Assembly: GCA_907163375.1 (NCBI GenBank)
Contig: CAJQUW010011519.1
Span: forward strand, 1-64,000
DNA length: 64,000 nt
From: Prostheceraeus crozeri
Taxonomy: Eukaryota > Platyhelminthes > Polycladida > Euryleptidae
Reading direction: 5' to 3'
Shown here in pieces: positions 51,275 through 64,000 of this stretch. Positions within the stretch are counted from its first letter, which is position 1; the number at the start of each line of letters is the position of its first letter. Both the position numbers and the translations under genes were made by a program. The notes under the pieces are model-generated. The model searched no databases. It saw only the letters and a list, made by a program, of their open reading frames with translations, and was not told where the DNA came from.

Positions 51275-51858
51275 TAAACGAAGGCAGATACGAACAAGTC
51301 GATTCTTTCACTGAATTTGTCTCACTCTTAGCTTTCAAACGAGCTATCGCACGACAAAATCCGTCCACTGGAAGCAAGCTGTCCAGGGGGGGGGGACGTC
51401 AGCCGAAAATTTTTTCTCTCCGATTTCGCTGGAAACATCCCTCCTAACCCAAAATTTCACGTAGATTCCGAATCTGGCCTCCGTTTTCTCATCCGATGCT
51501 TCGTTTGGACGCTACACACCAAAAACATCACACACTATAGCCTCAAGACTAATCCTGGCGGTCGCCCACGTCAACCTAGACGGTCGCCCACGTCAACCAG
51601 GCGGTCGGACCAACTCACCCGAGTCTCACACTCTGTCGTTGCAGAGGGGGGGGGGACGTCAGCGAACATGTTGTGAACGTGGACCCACCCGGCCGGCACA
51701 CCACGACAGACCACAACCTCTGTCGTTCCAGAGGGGGGGGGGACTCAGACACGAAGCACCACGGCGGCCGACCACGACACTCTGCCGTGCCAGAGGGGGG
51801 GGGACGCAGCGATGGCCGCCATCTTGCGCGGTCCAGAAGTGGAGTTTTGCTTACTACT
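51275..51858 (-). repeat. Polinton right terminal inverted repeat
   Basis: Reverse complement of 25362-25948, ending ...GCTTACTACT. Differences from the left arm are nearly confined to homopolymer lengths in the outer ~400 bp and increase at the inner edge. Confidence 0.95.
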
Positions 51859-51864
51859 ACAATA
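51859..51864. other. Polinton target-site duplication, right copy
   Basis: ACAATA, identical to 25356-25361. Confidence 0.95.
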
Positions 51865-53559
51865 TAATACGTACTACTTTCTTTTTTGCATGAAGCACAC
51901 AGAATTGTCAAATCATCACGCATCTTTTAGAAGATTGAAAACGATGATCTCTCTTTGTTATCGTTTTAACTGGGATGCAATAAAGTCTCTTCAACCAGCC
52001 CGCAGCCCTTACTGCTCTGCCAGGCCGCATAATCAGAGATGCTGTCTTGAGCTTTATTTCCTTAGACTAGGCCCTGTTACTGCTTGTGATAAAACATGCT
52101 TAATACGCCTTTAAACTATAATTCACTAATATTGCTTCGTGCACCAGATCACACATAATATCAAAGAGTAACAATTTTTATTCTTCTTTGTAATAGGAAT
52201 CAGTTCAAATATTTCATATTTCCTGCAAAGACGATTGAAATGTCCTCTTATGAGCAGGTGAATCTATTGAAAATTATGCCTTCCTTATGTTTTACAGATG
52301 ATAGAAATTCATTTATTCATGTTATATAAGTTCTACTAAGATAAATTTTAATGAAATTGCTTCACTTTGAATTCGCGTGTGTGTGTCTTTAGAATCTAGA
52401 ATATCATATTTAAAGATGATGCATGATAGTAAGGATGTGATTTAACTAGCATTGTCAATATGTTGAATAAATTTGAGGGGTCGGCTCAGATTTCAACTGC
52501 TTAGTAATGCAAGTTGAATCTGTTGTTTCCAGCAAGATAAATATTTAATACTCGTTGCACTGTGGGAACAAAGTAATACGCAAGATTGTATGGTTGGTCA
52601 AACAAAATTAGGTTTTTATCCTTTTGATGAGCTACGACAGTCTGTTGTGATGTGCAGACACGGAAATCGTTTACTACGTTAATTGTTCCGGCGCCAAGGG
52701 ATTGTAAGTTGTTACAGGCTCCGAAAGAAAGCATCATTTATCAATAAAACAGTTTTGAATTTCGATACAGTCAATTGTGATTAATTCTATTGATAGTATA
52801 GCAAAATAGAAATAGCCGAAATTTTCATTCAGATAAAAATTTCAATTCAAATTATTATACAATATTATTACAATATCAAGTTTCTCATCACCATAGCATC
52901 GTCTTCTTCTGCAGCTGATATATTGAATGCAATGCTAATTGCTGTGTCAACAGCCTGTATGTGCATTGTAGGAAACCTTGTATATGTATAAGAATAACAT
53001 TATTCATGAGAATAAATTCAAACAGAATAGCAGAAAGCACAGGATCAAATACTAACATGGAATTGTTTTTTAATTTATGCAATAGAGTTAATGCAAATGA
53101 TTTCAATTTGATTGATCTTTTGATTTTTGTGAGTGCATTTTATAACTGGGTCTTCTCTCCCTCAATTTCTAAGATGTCTGTGGCTTCAGTATGAAGTTAT
53201 ACTGGATGCGATCTAGCACGTTTGAGTTCCCATGCGTCTTTATGGCACGCGTGCTTTAATGCTCTTTAATTTCAAATTTGAATTAAATTCCATGCGAGCA
53301 TAGGGAGTTGTAATGCCGACATCAATATATTTTTCTAGACCTATATCAAGTGGATCCCATATTATTTGGATGAAAGCATCCGTTGTGGTAAGTTAGAATG
53401 GTAGCATATTTCCTAGAAGCGATAACCAACCTCTTTTTGAAGAAAAAAGGAAACATGGAAGCCAACTATGTATAGGTCTATAAGCAGTGGCTCTCCGCAT
53501 CGATAAAGTTATGGATAACATTACAAAAGCTTACAGATTGCTGACAACATCTCCTTACC
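51865..53559. other. Non-coding DNA, right flank of the Polinton
   Basis: AT-rich sequence with no supported gene. Open frames are short and lack motifs. Confidence 0.45.
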
Positions 53560-54996
53560 ACTTTCACTAATTTTCCGAACCTGTCTCAAATTTGCTGATC
53601 TTCCGAAGAGCTGGTAAATAGCAGATGTAGTTCCCCTTCCAAAATCCACACCACCAAGTGTTAACAACATCAGACCAATTTCCCTTCTGCCAATACCAGA
53701 AAGGATATTTGAGAAAATTCTTGTAAAGAACATGGGCAAAGGTCTCTCGCTTCGACGATGGACAATTTGGTTACAAGAAAAAATCGTCTACAGCATGTGC
53801 CCTGATTGAAATAGAAAATTTCATAATTGCGAAGCTTGAAAGCACCTCAGTTAAGGCTTGTCATTTGATTGCAGTGGATATTATGAGGGGTTTTGACAGG
53901 ATTCCTCACGACCTTTTAATGACGAAAATGGTACGAGAGGGATTTAGTGAGTTCTTGATTGCATTCATTGCTAATTATCTTTTCGAAAGAGAGGCGAGGC
54001 TGCGCTGGAACGGGAATTACACTTCTCCTGTCAGTTTGAATTGCGGAATCCCTCAGAGATCAACATTAGGTCCCCTGATATTCGCATACTTCGTCTCAGA
54101 CTTACAGTGTCAATCAAGGTCAAGTACATTGATGGTGAAATACGCAGACGATATATTTCTAATGGGAACAATACATAAAGACGCTATCTCTTCGAATGTA
54201 CACAATGGTTATAACGACATCATCAAATGGACAACAGACAACAAGTTAACTGTTAAAAAAGAAAAATGTCAGCAAATGTTCTTATCACTAAATAACTCGT
54301 TCGATGGATCGTCGTTTGAAATTCCTGATATTCCAATTAGAACGGAAATGAGGATTTTGGGAGTGAAGTTTTGCTCTAACATGCAATGGAAGCCTCATAT
54401 TCGTATTGTCTGCAAGAGGTCATCTTCACGACTATTTGCACTGCGACAAATGAAAGAATTCGTAACCAGGGAAGAGTTGATTGCAGTATACCAGAACTGC
54501 ATACGGAGCCTTCTGGAGCACTGTGCACCTCTCTTCACTGAGCTAGGCAGAGCATCAGAATGTCTCATAGAACAGATTCAAAGAAGATCCCATGCTATCG
54601 TGTGTCAATCAAAACACTGTGAATGTGCGAATTTCGTCCCACTTCATTATCGCCGTAAGGTGCCTGGTTTTCGACTTTTTGAGAAAATTTATGGTGATAG
54701 TGATCATCCTCTCCATCATCTCATTCCGCCCATGATGACCCACTCACGAAATTTCATGCTTCCGGTAATACGATCAGCTCGCCGAGAAAAAACTTTTGTG
54801 ATATCTATGTGTAAGCTTTTCAACAATGGCTTCACCATTTAAATTGACTATTTATGTTCGATATCACTTTATTCGCTTCATTGTGGTTTGTTAAGTTTGC
54901 TTACTTCAAATGACTTTTTGACTACTTTGTAACGTCCCACGATTTTCAGTGTTGGGGTTCTATTTCAAATAAACGATTATTATTATTATTATTAAT
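53560..54996 (+). mobile_element. 5'-truncated LINE (CR1/L2-like) ending in (ATT)n
   Basis: A reverse-transcriptase region is followed by ~130 bp of 3' sequence and a terminal ATTATTATTATTATT run (54976-54994), the usual microsatellite end of CR1/L2-group LINEs. No endonuclease domain remains upstream, so the copy is 5'-truncated. Confidence 0.75.
53625..54842 (+). pseudogene. LINE reverse transcriptase
   Basis: A first stretch reads NNIRPISLLPIPERIFEKIL, matching the conserved N-x-R-P-I-S-L-L block at the start of LINE RT domains. After a frame change near 53750 the frame runs uninterrupted (DDGQFGYKKKSSTACALIE, DIMRGFDRIPHDLL, GIPQRSTLGPLIF, KYADDIFLMG, then a long thumb and C-terminal region ending at 54842). 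The catalytic YADD and the F-D-x-(I/V)-x-H-D-x-L block are intact. Apart from missing 5' sequence and one or more frame changes near its beginning, the domain is well preserved, so this is one of the younger retroelements in the window. Confidence 0.8.
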
Positions 54997-57900
54997 CAGA
55001 CTATACTTAATAGTAGGTTATTGAGCTTCTTTGTAACATGCACAATCCACTTTCCGAGTGCTGAAGTTTAAAACTATAGTCTGCAAATAGTTGACAAAAT
55101 ATTCATATAATAACTCAAGAAACATCCATCGTTAATTTAATGATAGTTCACAGGAAAGACAACTTTTGAAACCTAAATTCGATGATAATTTGGTGACAAA
55201 TGTTAATTCAATGACCAAAACTGGGTAACTTGGAAGCGAATAAGTGTTTTTCATTGAAAGAAATCAAGAAATAAAATTTGATCTTTCCATTCTCCTTTTG
55301 AGATTACCAAATTATGTATCGAGTAGAAATTGGCAATTTATTGACATGGCTTGAATGACTATAGTTTAAACATATAGATATGTTTCTATAAGACTACAAT
55401 TTAAGGTTTGCCCATTGATGTCCAAGCCATTTTTTCAAACTTAATTATTGGAAACTATTTTTTCTCAAATCTAATTTGCGGATGTTCAAGGCTGGGAATA
55501 ACACCAGCAGGATTGCGTTGATTTACTCTCTTTCTCTTTTGGTCACAAATTTTCACGTTGTGGTCAAAGGGGCACCTAGCAACGTTGACCCAAAACTTCG
55601 TGACAAAATGTGCTAAAAATAAGCGCGCGGGCTATTATCCATGCCTGTGTAGTGTATGGAATGAATGGATTAATACATGCAAGATAAGCAGTCAATCAGA
55701 CAACTTCTCTATCATTGCAAATTAGGCAATCAATTAACTGTTATTCTTCTATCACAACAATCACTTAGTTGCAATGCAAAAGCCTTTGATGACTCCCTCT
55801 TGCATTGATGTGCTTCTGCATTTCGCTAGCTTCTTGTAGGAGCCTCTCACACTAAAATTTTAATCTAATATTGATTTGGCACAGCTTCCTGGACTTGCAC
55901 CAGCTGACAGTTCATTTCACCGTTTTGTTGATTGAATATCAATATCATTCACATGGTGGGAAGCCGCAATTTTTCCGTATTCAGATGAAATTGAGCAACA
56001 TTGATTGACAAAATCTGACAACAATTAATTGCATTTACAATTGGCATTGACAGTAATCAACAAACTGTATTTCTCATGAATAATTTAATTTTGTTATTGA
56101 ATATGGCAAATTGGTAAATGCTTCGTTATTTCTCATAATTGAAAATGAATAGCAATTGCTTTGTGAAATGAAATTATGGCGTATTTCAGAAGGAGAAACC
56201 GCAACAGTTTTTCATAAAACAATTAAGACCTTTCAGTCAACTTTGAAGCAGTGTATGGACAGAAAGCAGAAGTTCACTAGAATTGAGAATGCTTATCATA
56301 GGGTTTAATCAGCGACTTCTTCATTGATTTTTTTCAACAAGTGTAGCGAGAATCACTTGCATTTGGCGGTCATGGTTGTATATTTCAACAGACTTTTAGA
56401 GCCTAGCAGCAGCGGTTAAGTTCATCTAACTTTACTCCGACTCCGGGTGGCAAGTATATAAAGCCTAGTTTTGAAAAATTAACCGGCAACCTACATCATA
56501 GATCACTGTAGGTCTACCTGAACCCATATTTAGTAATCATTGCTGTATCAGTTATCAATCATTTTCGATGAAAGTTGATCAAATGTCGCTTTCAGTTGGA
56601 TGCATACGACTCGGCTGCTTCCATCTTCTTGATGTGTGCTCCAGTCTCTACCAGGCAGAAAAATCTCCAACCTTCTCCAAAAAATATGAGTACACTTTTG
56701 ATATTAATATGCGCTTTTAGAGGAGCCATCACACTCGATTACGTGAGGGTAAGAGTAAATGTTCTCAAACAAACTGGAATTTCATTTTTGTTAATGATGT
56801 GACCTTTGGCAAGTAGTTGTGATCGAGGCTAGGAAGGCTTGTATTCTCTACTAAATCAACGAGTGAAAAGATTGAAAAGACAATCCTTTTTTCACTATCA
56901 CGGTTCATTCCCTCAACTATTACGAGCTTTGCATGCACTGCTGTCTTGACTGTACTTTTGTTTGATGAAGAAAGTTGACATCAAGACAGTGACAGCTATG
57001 CACGAGAATAAATAATTTGTTTGTATTATATTTCGGGTCTAGTTATAGGCCGGAGTCCGGGGTCTTATCATTTGATAGGACTCCGACTCCCTGATTTGCA
57101 AAATACATATTAATGCCGTAAGCTGCAGTGACTTAGATGTAACATAGGCATAGTTTCAGGGATGTCTATGAGACGAGTTTTTATTCCCAGACCCATCCCA
57201 CAGGATTAATTAATTTATCAACCCATTGGAAGCCCACTGACTGATAAATATCATTTTCAGCAGCTTTGAGTGTTAGTTTGATGCATGTTCACTTCCGCTA
57301 ACTGCGGTATAGGGCAAATCCAATTCATATAACAGCATTTGTCAAAAAACGTGTTATTTTGCTTATGTAACTAAAGCAAAATCTTTAGTTCTGGACCAAT
57401 TTTCATGTCTTATTTTCAACTTGATCCCTAGGATCTCCTCTTTTTGATCATGATTAATTCAAATTAATACAAAAAGGTTTTCTTTATGAAAAATTAACTC
57501 AAGGCAGAAAAAGTGCCGAAAATGCCTGTCCCAAGCATAGATACTCAATCGTCGGGAATTTCGTTGTGAAAGCGCATGAACCGTACTTTCAACCAGACTA
57601 TAATTCATGATTGCATTTACATTGATTTGGGACATTTTTTCAATTAGCTTTTGTTCTCCAAAAATTGTCTTCTGAACGGTGCACATTTCACAACTTCCTT
57701 ATGCGACAAAATACATCATTTGTCAGTCTAGTTGTCGCTTCAAAAAGAAAAAAATCAACTATGGATCATCACAATTGAGCAATTGTGAATTGAAAACACC
57801 TTTCGACCGGACTTTTTGATTTTTCTGAAAAAAATTTCAAATTGTTGCTGAAACCACATATCTTATGCGGATCTCATGAAAACTCACAAAATTATCAAGA

Positions 57901-60900
57901 CCTATAATGTAATCATACATACAAAATTTTATTTGAAAAAACAATGGTTATCATTTTCAAAATCTCTTAAAACTGCAGAAAATGTTCATCTGACCGAGAC
58001 CACAAAATGATCGGTCAGAAGACACTTGGTAATATGTACGTAGTACGAATACAAAACTTGTAAAAGTACTCATTTGGTGTGGTCGCCACTATGATTTTCA
58101 TAAATGCAAATTTTCGACGAAAACAAAGTTGCAAAGTTGAAAAGACAAAAATTACAGAAAATGTTGCTATATAAAATGGATTTACCCAATATTAAATGTC
58201 ATGCAACAATGAAATTACATAGCAACATTGTTATAAAAATGCTACCAAAAATGCACATACCGATGTGTACGGCATTTAATCTATTAACTTGAGAAAACGT
58301 CTGTCTTGACTTAGACTGCTGTAACAAAGCTTGAGAAATAGGTAAATGGGGATTTTGTCTGAGCATGTAGATGCCCACTAAACATTTCGCCGCGTGTGTG
58401 TCAACCATTCATGTTTCCAAGTCCCTTGAAATGCTGCGCGTGACATTGTAATTTCTCCCTCTAGACTCGATATACGAGTACATGGTCACATTTACGCATT
58501 TATCTCTCGCATGCAAACTGGAAGTCCTATTCAAACGAAGTTTAGCTTGCAGCTGGAATATATTTTCATCACCTTATGGGAAAGTGGTTAGAGTCGGTTA
58601 AACTTGACAGTTCCAAGATGGACTTCAGTTTTAGACTTCGATTGACAAGCTTGCTAGACCGATGTTTTAAAATATTCAAATGTCTTTTCAAACGTAAGGA
58701 TGGGTCCACAAGATGCCAAAACTTCCCCGATAAAAATGCAGTTTTCATATGCAGTGAACGACATAAATTTTGCAGAAAAAACATTTTTTTTTAGCCCTAT
58801 CAGTACTGAGAGGGGGCTATCAAGTTCTTTTTATATCTCTTAAATTAAGTCAGATAAAAGTTTTTTGAATTAGCTTTCATTTAGAGTAGCATTGACTATT
58901 GATATAATGTTTCTGTATCATATTTACATGATATTTATGCATGTGCAACTCAAGATTGTTGAGATACACATTAATCTTATCTCCCAAAATGAGTGCTTGT
59001 ACATTGTACATAATTGTACATGTGATGCATACATGTACATGTAAATGTAAAATGTGACAATATGAAGTTTTAATCTGAATTTTTAGTTATGGAATCCAGA
59101 GAATAATGCGAAATACATATCACCATTCGAAAGATTGCATTCGAAATGTATAATACTCTTGTCATTATGGCGAATAAGTCATTAGAACAAGACATTCGTA
59201 AAGATGGAAAAATGCAATAATACATGGAAATTCCCATATACGATGATGAAAATCATCCCAGCAGCCATTTATAATAGAAGATAATGCTTACTTATTTAAA
59301 TTATTAATCAAAGTATTCCTAATGAGGACTGATGGCGTTCTCCAATCCGCAAGTGTACAAAGGCAATGCTACTGTAGCCAATGGATTAATCAGTTCTTAA
59401 AAGAACTCAATGGAGCTTTCTCGTGGCAACGAATTAAAATTGATCAGCTTTGGCCCAATATCTGGTAAAGGTGGAAATCTTAAGACTTGTAGCACTACTC
59501 ATTCTTACTGTTAATATACTAATACCATAGATGCAATAATACATTTTTTGACGTTCGAATTTCAAATTGCTATTTATTGTACTCAAATTAACGTAGAATA
59601 TTATACTTATAACACCATATAGATATACTTGAGTAAGAGTTTGCATAAATGCTTTAGTTGTAATGAGCCATTTTTGAAGAGTCAAAAAGATACATAGACT
59701 CTTGAAAAATGAAAATACAAATTTTAAATTTCAATTTTGGCATGAATGTCTTCGAATCATGCAAAATAGGCACTACTATTCGAAAGAGGAAAATCGAAAT
59801 ATTTGGAAATTCTATTTTCATTCAGTTTTATTCTTCGGAACATGGAAAATTTAAGGAGTCCGACGACGCTAAAAATCAGCCGGTCCTGATAAGGTTAAGA
59901 AAGACCCTGTCTTACAGTCTGTTTCATCCTCCATCGCGAGGTCAAGAATTTAAAGTGTCGTCTGGGTTAATTAAAATTTAAATAAGCTACTCCCTTAAAG
60001 AGATAAATTATCAAAAACTGCGACTTTGCTCAAAAGGTCAGGAATTCAACCGATTATCCAAAATAAAAAACTTAAACTTTTCACATCCTCACCATCGAAA
60101 CTAAACGATTGCACTCCGCCACTCAAATCCTGTATTGATCACATCATCTGAAATACCAAACTTGAACTCTTAGTCTCTACATTATTCCGTACCTGCACCT
60201 ATCGAAATTTCTCTTTCACCCACTGAAAGCCACTACACACTGCCCTATTTTTCGTTACTGTGCAGATCATCCAAAAGTGTCAAACTTACATATATTTATG
60301 GGATGGTTTCCACAAATGGTAGGAGTTGTAGTTTTATTAAGCTCGTCTTCTTTTGACGATCTGCTCAGTAGCGGAATTGTCTCGGCCACTCCGCATTTCA
60401 TGGTGAGGGTATATTACGTTAGTTTGAGTTATATTGCATCATTCTGGAATAATGGCTTAACTTAACCGCTTTGTTCAACCGCACGCATGTTGACTTCTTT
60501 CATTCCTTACATGTCCTCAGTATACAATTCGTTGTATTTTTCCAGACAATAATTTTCTCACGCCATACCTTCATTCCACTTTACCCTTACTGTCTCTTGT
60601 ATAATTATGTGCAATGCTCTATTTTCTGTGTCACCCTTATCTTGTACTTTCTGATTTTAAATTGATGGAAGTATACTCTTTATTACTATTATCAACTGTC
60701 GATGTTACCCGACTGTTGATATTACCGGATTTTGTCCTGTATATAAGTTGATTTGAATAGATTCAATTATTTTCAAAAAATCACAGTATTACGCAACAAA
60801 GTCCTAAGTTCATGGCTTCATTCAATTAGGAAGAGTCTGTAAACGTAAGAAATACAAATAGCTTTAAAAAACACAGTCAACGATGACTAAATAGAACGTT

Positions 60901-60944
60901 AATTAGTAGTAGTATGTGTTTATTCATTTGAAATGGAAATAATT
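54997..60944. other. Non-coding DNA, includes dispersed-repeat copy 2
   Basis: No gene recognised. The part from about 57150 to 58565 holds the second copy of the dispersed repeat seen at 19745-20345, with a longer interior. Otherwise AT-rich and unremarkable. Confidence 0.4.
57150..58565. repeat. Dispersed repeat, copy 2
   Basis: Carries CCCATCCCACAGGATTAATT (57191) and AAACTGGAAGTCCTATTCAAA (58514) in the same order and orientation as 19745-20345. About 1 kb more separates the blocks. Borders are approximate. Confidence 0.35.
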
Positions 60945-61152
60945 ATTATAATTATTATATTATTTATATTATATTATTATTATATTATATTATTATTATA
61001 TTAGATTTGAGTCATAAATGACTCCAAGATTATTATATTATATTACCAATTATTATCACGAGGCACTATATTTATTTTAGCGATAAAATTCATTATTATA
61101 TTATATTATTATTATATTATATTAATATTATTATTATAATTATTATATTATT
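60945..61152. repeat. Imperfect (ATTAT)n low-complexity tract
   Basis: Runs of ATTATTATATT in two clusters separated by about 60 bp of mixed sequence. Confidence 0.9.
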
Positions 61153-62471
61153 CTCGAATTTGGATTAATAATCAATTGAAACGGAAGGCAGGTGAACAAA
61201 TACATGTCGTCGTGCATATTTAGATGTCAAGGCATGTGGTGGGTGTAGCTTTTTGTGATCTCATATGGTGGCAGAAAAAAAAAAGAAAAGAAAGTTTTCC
61301 TCCTTGCGTTACCTGTAGTAACCTGGGGGGGGAGGGGGTAGCAATAATAGCTAATTAAGTGATGAATATGACATCTGGAAATTTGTTTATGTTCGCTATC
61401 CACTCCTTCTTGATCGGAATGCATATCTTTTTTCAATGGAACCGATCGCACGCTTTTTTCTCCGAATAAGTTGTGTTTTGACGCATATACATGCATGATC
61501 CTGCTTTCTAATGTTCTTGGATATAAATATTTTGACTTTTAACCTAGCTCTATGATCAGTTGTTTGCAATATTCTTTTATTTCTGAAAAAATATTGGTGC
61601 GATTATGTCTCGCTGGTCAAAACTCCTGCCAGTTCAAACCTTGCCACAAGCAGTGTTTTTTTATACTTGTGTAGATCGAAATACACATGGCGAATGGTGA
61701 AATATACTTTGATGATTATTAATTAGCTTTAATCATGATATTGCGCACTTAAGGAGACGAATTTACAATTTTCATATTTTAGGAACATTTTGAAGTCCAA
61801 AATGCGCTATTTTGAAAACAGGAAATTGTTCAGATTTGCAAAGATAATTTCAAATTGTTTATGAAAAATGTTGATGAAGACGATGCATTCTAGCATGTGT
61901 GTAATGAACGCAGAAGTAAAGACAACTATAGAGACATGTACTAATTCATTATTCCATTAATCATCGATGCTTTTGTCTAGTTAATTTGCGAAGTAGCCCT
62001 TATACATAACGGTAAAAGAAACAAAGCTCGAGTTTCATGTAAATGTGATACCGAAGAAGGCAAACATCTTTGATTTGGCGTATTACACGATAATTACATT
62101 GTGCTGTAGTTGCAAATTTGCCTTCTACTTTGACTTATTGTTTGGCTAAACACTGAAATTCCTCTGCTAATGCAAAACGTGAAAGATTTCCCGAAGTTAA
62201 TGTAATCTACAGTACAGAGAACTAAACGCAAAGAAAGTGCATGGATGACAAAATGTTTAACTCATCGGATCTCATCAAAAGTTTCTCATCATCATTTCTC
62301 AATAATTATTTAAAGGATTAATGGTGCGTATTTAGACTGCTGAGAATAAAAAAATAAAATGACACGTTTCAGTGATGATTCATAGGCACGGTCATGCATG
62401 TAAGCCGGTGAATGGCCGCCTGAAGCCGGTGACTGAGCGGTTCGGCCAAGATCTGTCTACCGATAACTATG
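61153..62471. other. Non-coding DNA, nothing recognised
   Basis: AT-rich sequence with a G9AG5 homopurine tract near 61325. No supported gene. Confidence 0.4.
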
Positions 62472-63968
62472 TACAGATTGTTTCATACAGAAATGAAATG
62501 GGTAAACGTATATTACGTATAGACAGTCGTTTCCAAATTCAACAAATTTTGTATGTTTAGAAAGCTCATGCTATGAAACTGCTCCTGTGAAAATTTCCAT
62601 GACTATGCTATATATATTGGAATTTGTTTGGAATTCAAAACTCATTTTCATCGCTAACCAAAAAGCGTGACTCATCACTCTCACGCATGCATAAGGCATA
62701 GGCATACGAGAGCAATGTGTAATCAAAAGACATCGAATTCATTTATTTCTTTTGTTGTGTGTCTCTCAGTAACATGCCAACTGCTGCACTGAAAGCTTAC
62801 CACAATGCCTATCTTAGGAGTCAAGCTGAGACTTTGATCCGAAGTGGCCGGCCAGTGGCCACTGTGTTGCAACAATTAAAGATCCCCAAAAGTACTTTTT
62901 ACTATTGGTTGCGAAAAAGCTGTCAGCGGCCTTCTGGTCTTCTGGTAGACCAAGGCTGACCTCTCGCAGGTCAAATCGCTACATCACCACTGTGGTCGAT
63001 AGTGATCCCTCTACCTCTTTATCTGAGATTTCAGCAGGTTCAAATCTCTCCAGGAGAACTGTTTGGGGACGCAAGGAGTTGAACTACTCCAGTCGTAAGA
63101 GACCATCGAAGCTGAATCTGTCCGAGAGACACAAGAAACTGAGACTGCAGTGTTCAACGAAGCGTTGCCACGGGTGGAATCAGTGATGACTTGTCGTTTG
63201 GTCGGATTAGGCAGCTGTCCGATAAAATTCAAATATGGACCTGTACGCCTTTGATTGAAGTCTGGGCAAGACATTCCTAATCGTATTTTACATCGAGGAG
63301 TCAAGACAATTGCAGGAAATTATTCATCTGGGGAGCCATTTGTAGTGATGGTTGCAGTTCACTTCATGTTCTGAGGGAAAACATGAACTCCGAACGCTCC
63401 GAGTTCGAGTGCTCGAAGAACAATTTCTTTTCTTTAGCATTCAGTTTATGTGATCTATCATCTGATTGGATTCGTATGGATGACAATGCTCCATGTCATC
63501 GAGTTAGGGCAACTCAGGTGTATAAACGACAGCCAGGAATACGAACCCTAGACTGGCCGACAAGATCTACTGACTTGAATCCAATCAAGCATGTCTGGTC
63601 TACCTTGAGACGTCGAGTCCGTCGACGAATTGTTCCTGGAAAATGATTTGAATCAGTTGGAATCTTTAGTGAGGCAGGGGTGGAATCAGATTGATCAACA
63701 GAATGATGATCAGAAATTTGATCGGCAGCATGCCTAATCGCATCCGAAAGTTAATAGAACGTAGAGGAGACGAATCTGGCTACTAGGGAACGCACCCATC
63801 GGTCCTTTTAAGGACTAGGCTCTTACTGGGCTGACATATAACAAAATTAAATATTTGATATGATGTAGGAAACAAATTCATTCATTTATAGCTAAAAGCT
63901 TACATTACTGTTTGCTATAAAATCTTGCTTCTTTAACTAATTTCTAACTATTTATAAAACGGACTGTG
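62472..63968 (+). mobile_element. Tc1-family DNA transposon, ~1.5 kb
   Basis: Left end TACAGATTGTTTCATACAG and right end (reverse complement CACAGTCCGTTTTATAAATAG) are weak inverted repeats of the TACAGTCC type common in Tc1 elements. The transposase lies between. The 15063-15888 element is an inverted, deleted relative. Both carry the same GAGCCTAGTCCTTAAAAGGA-type palindrome near the 3' end (63808-63830 here). The right end is only ~30 bp from the window edge. Confidence 0.7.
62774..63643 (+). pseudogene. Tc1-like transposase (DD34E), decayed
   Basis: An N-terminal HTH region (LIRSGRPVATVLQQLKIPKS, YYWLRKSC) and a second DNA-binding segment (GRPRLTSRRSNRYI, SLSEISAGSNLSRRTVWGR) are followed by frame changes. 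The catalytic core block reads WIRMDDNAPCHRVRATQV and then LDWPTRSTDLNPIKHVW. The spacing between the second Asp and the final catalytic position is 34 residues (DD34E), but the final Glu is Lys (NPIK for NPIE). With at least two frame changes and the lost Glu it is inactive. Confidence 0.8.
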
Positions 63969-64000
63969 CATGTAATTCTTTTTGTAAATTACTGTACTTT

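Larger units (their letters stand above)
25362..51858 (+). mobile_element. Polinton/Maverick element, looks whole
   Basis: A 26.5-kb element bounded by ~585-bp terminal inverted repeats that start AGTAGTAAGC and by a perfect 6-bp target duplication. It carries the defining set: protein-primed family B DNA polymerase, retroviral-type integrase with chromodomain, packaging ATPase, adenain-like protease and a capsid protein, plus about fifteen further genes. The arms differ essentially only in homopolymer lengths, and I saw no obvious break in the recognised core genes, so the insertion looks recent. By convention it could also be called an adintovirus-like provirus. The boundary between these names is not sharp. 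Confidence 0.97.

Noticed and set aside
25362-51858. Reading the element as a separate integrated virus rather than a Polinton
   Set aside because: The 6-bp duplication, AGT-type termini and gene set are those of Polintons. The provirus label would be a matter of naming and adds no evidence.

Overview
The window is AT-rich, non-coding animal DNA, probably from a marine invertebrate (the lineage cannot be fixed from this sequence), carrying one complete-looking 26.5-kb Polinton/Maverick element. No host protein gene could be recognised. Outside the Polinton the DNA is a graveyard of common animal repeats: Tc1/mariner transposons and their non-autonomous derivatives, a Penelope-like retroelement end, LINE fragments, short inverted-repeat transposons (MITEs) and microsatellites.

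Layout. 1-25355: LINE end (2400-2790), paired MITE copies (4449-5280 and 12415-13157), a palindromic MITE with a TAAG duplication (5367-5861), a mariner-type DD41D transposon with 176-bp inverted repeats and a decayed transposase (7344-9144), two further TA-flanked MITEs (10321-10756, 11398-12414), a Penelope-like GIY-YIG end followed by a hammerhead-like motif (14458-14920), an internally deleted Tc1 copy (15063-15888) and a Tc1 transposase remnant (20870-21510). 25356-51864: the Polinton with its ACAATA target duplication. 51865-64000: a LINE with a recognisable reverse transcriptase (53560-54996) and a 1.5-kb Tc1 copy (62472-63968) that is the longer relative of the one at 15 kb.

The Polinton has near-identical ~585-bp terminal inverted repeats, and its recognised core genes are open, so it looks whole and young. 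The left arm continues into a ~4-kb array of ~297-bp units in a higher-order A1-A2-B-B pattern, each with a poly-C tract. Next come three plus-strand genes (coiled-coil protein and two small proteins), a 3 x 205-bp tandem repeat, a small minus-strand gene, and the protein-primed type DNA polymerase B. The centre and right carry virion and integration genes, mainly on the minus strand: two paralogous putative structural proteins, capsid protein, adenain-like protease, basic core-like proteins, integrase with chromodomain, packaging ATPase, a RING-like membrane protein, a copy of a polymerase N-terminal domain and a DEDDh-exonuclease-like protein.

The most interesting observations are on gene expression. 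The element encodes a 181-aa two-repeat TATA-binding-protein homologue, next to two paralogues that may carry PC4-like folds. Genes near the ends have ordinary TATATAA boxes, whereas several central genes share an ATGCAAA(N)GTT motif just upstream of the ATG. Three plus-strand genes end in a repeated ~140-bp block with a near-consensus histone-type 3' stem-loop and no AATAAA, whereas other genes embed their stop codon inside AATAAA. Together these suggest a self-encoded transcription programme, possibly resembling the viral-TBP late transcription of beta/gamma-herpesviruses. This is inference and needs expression data.
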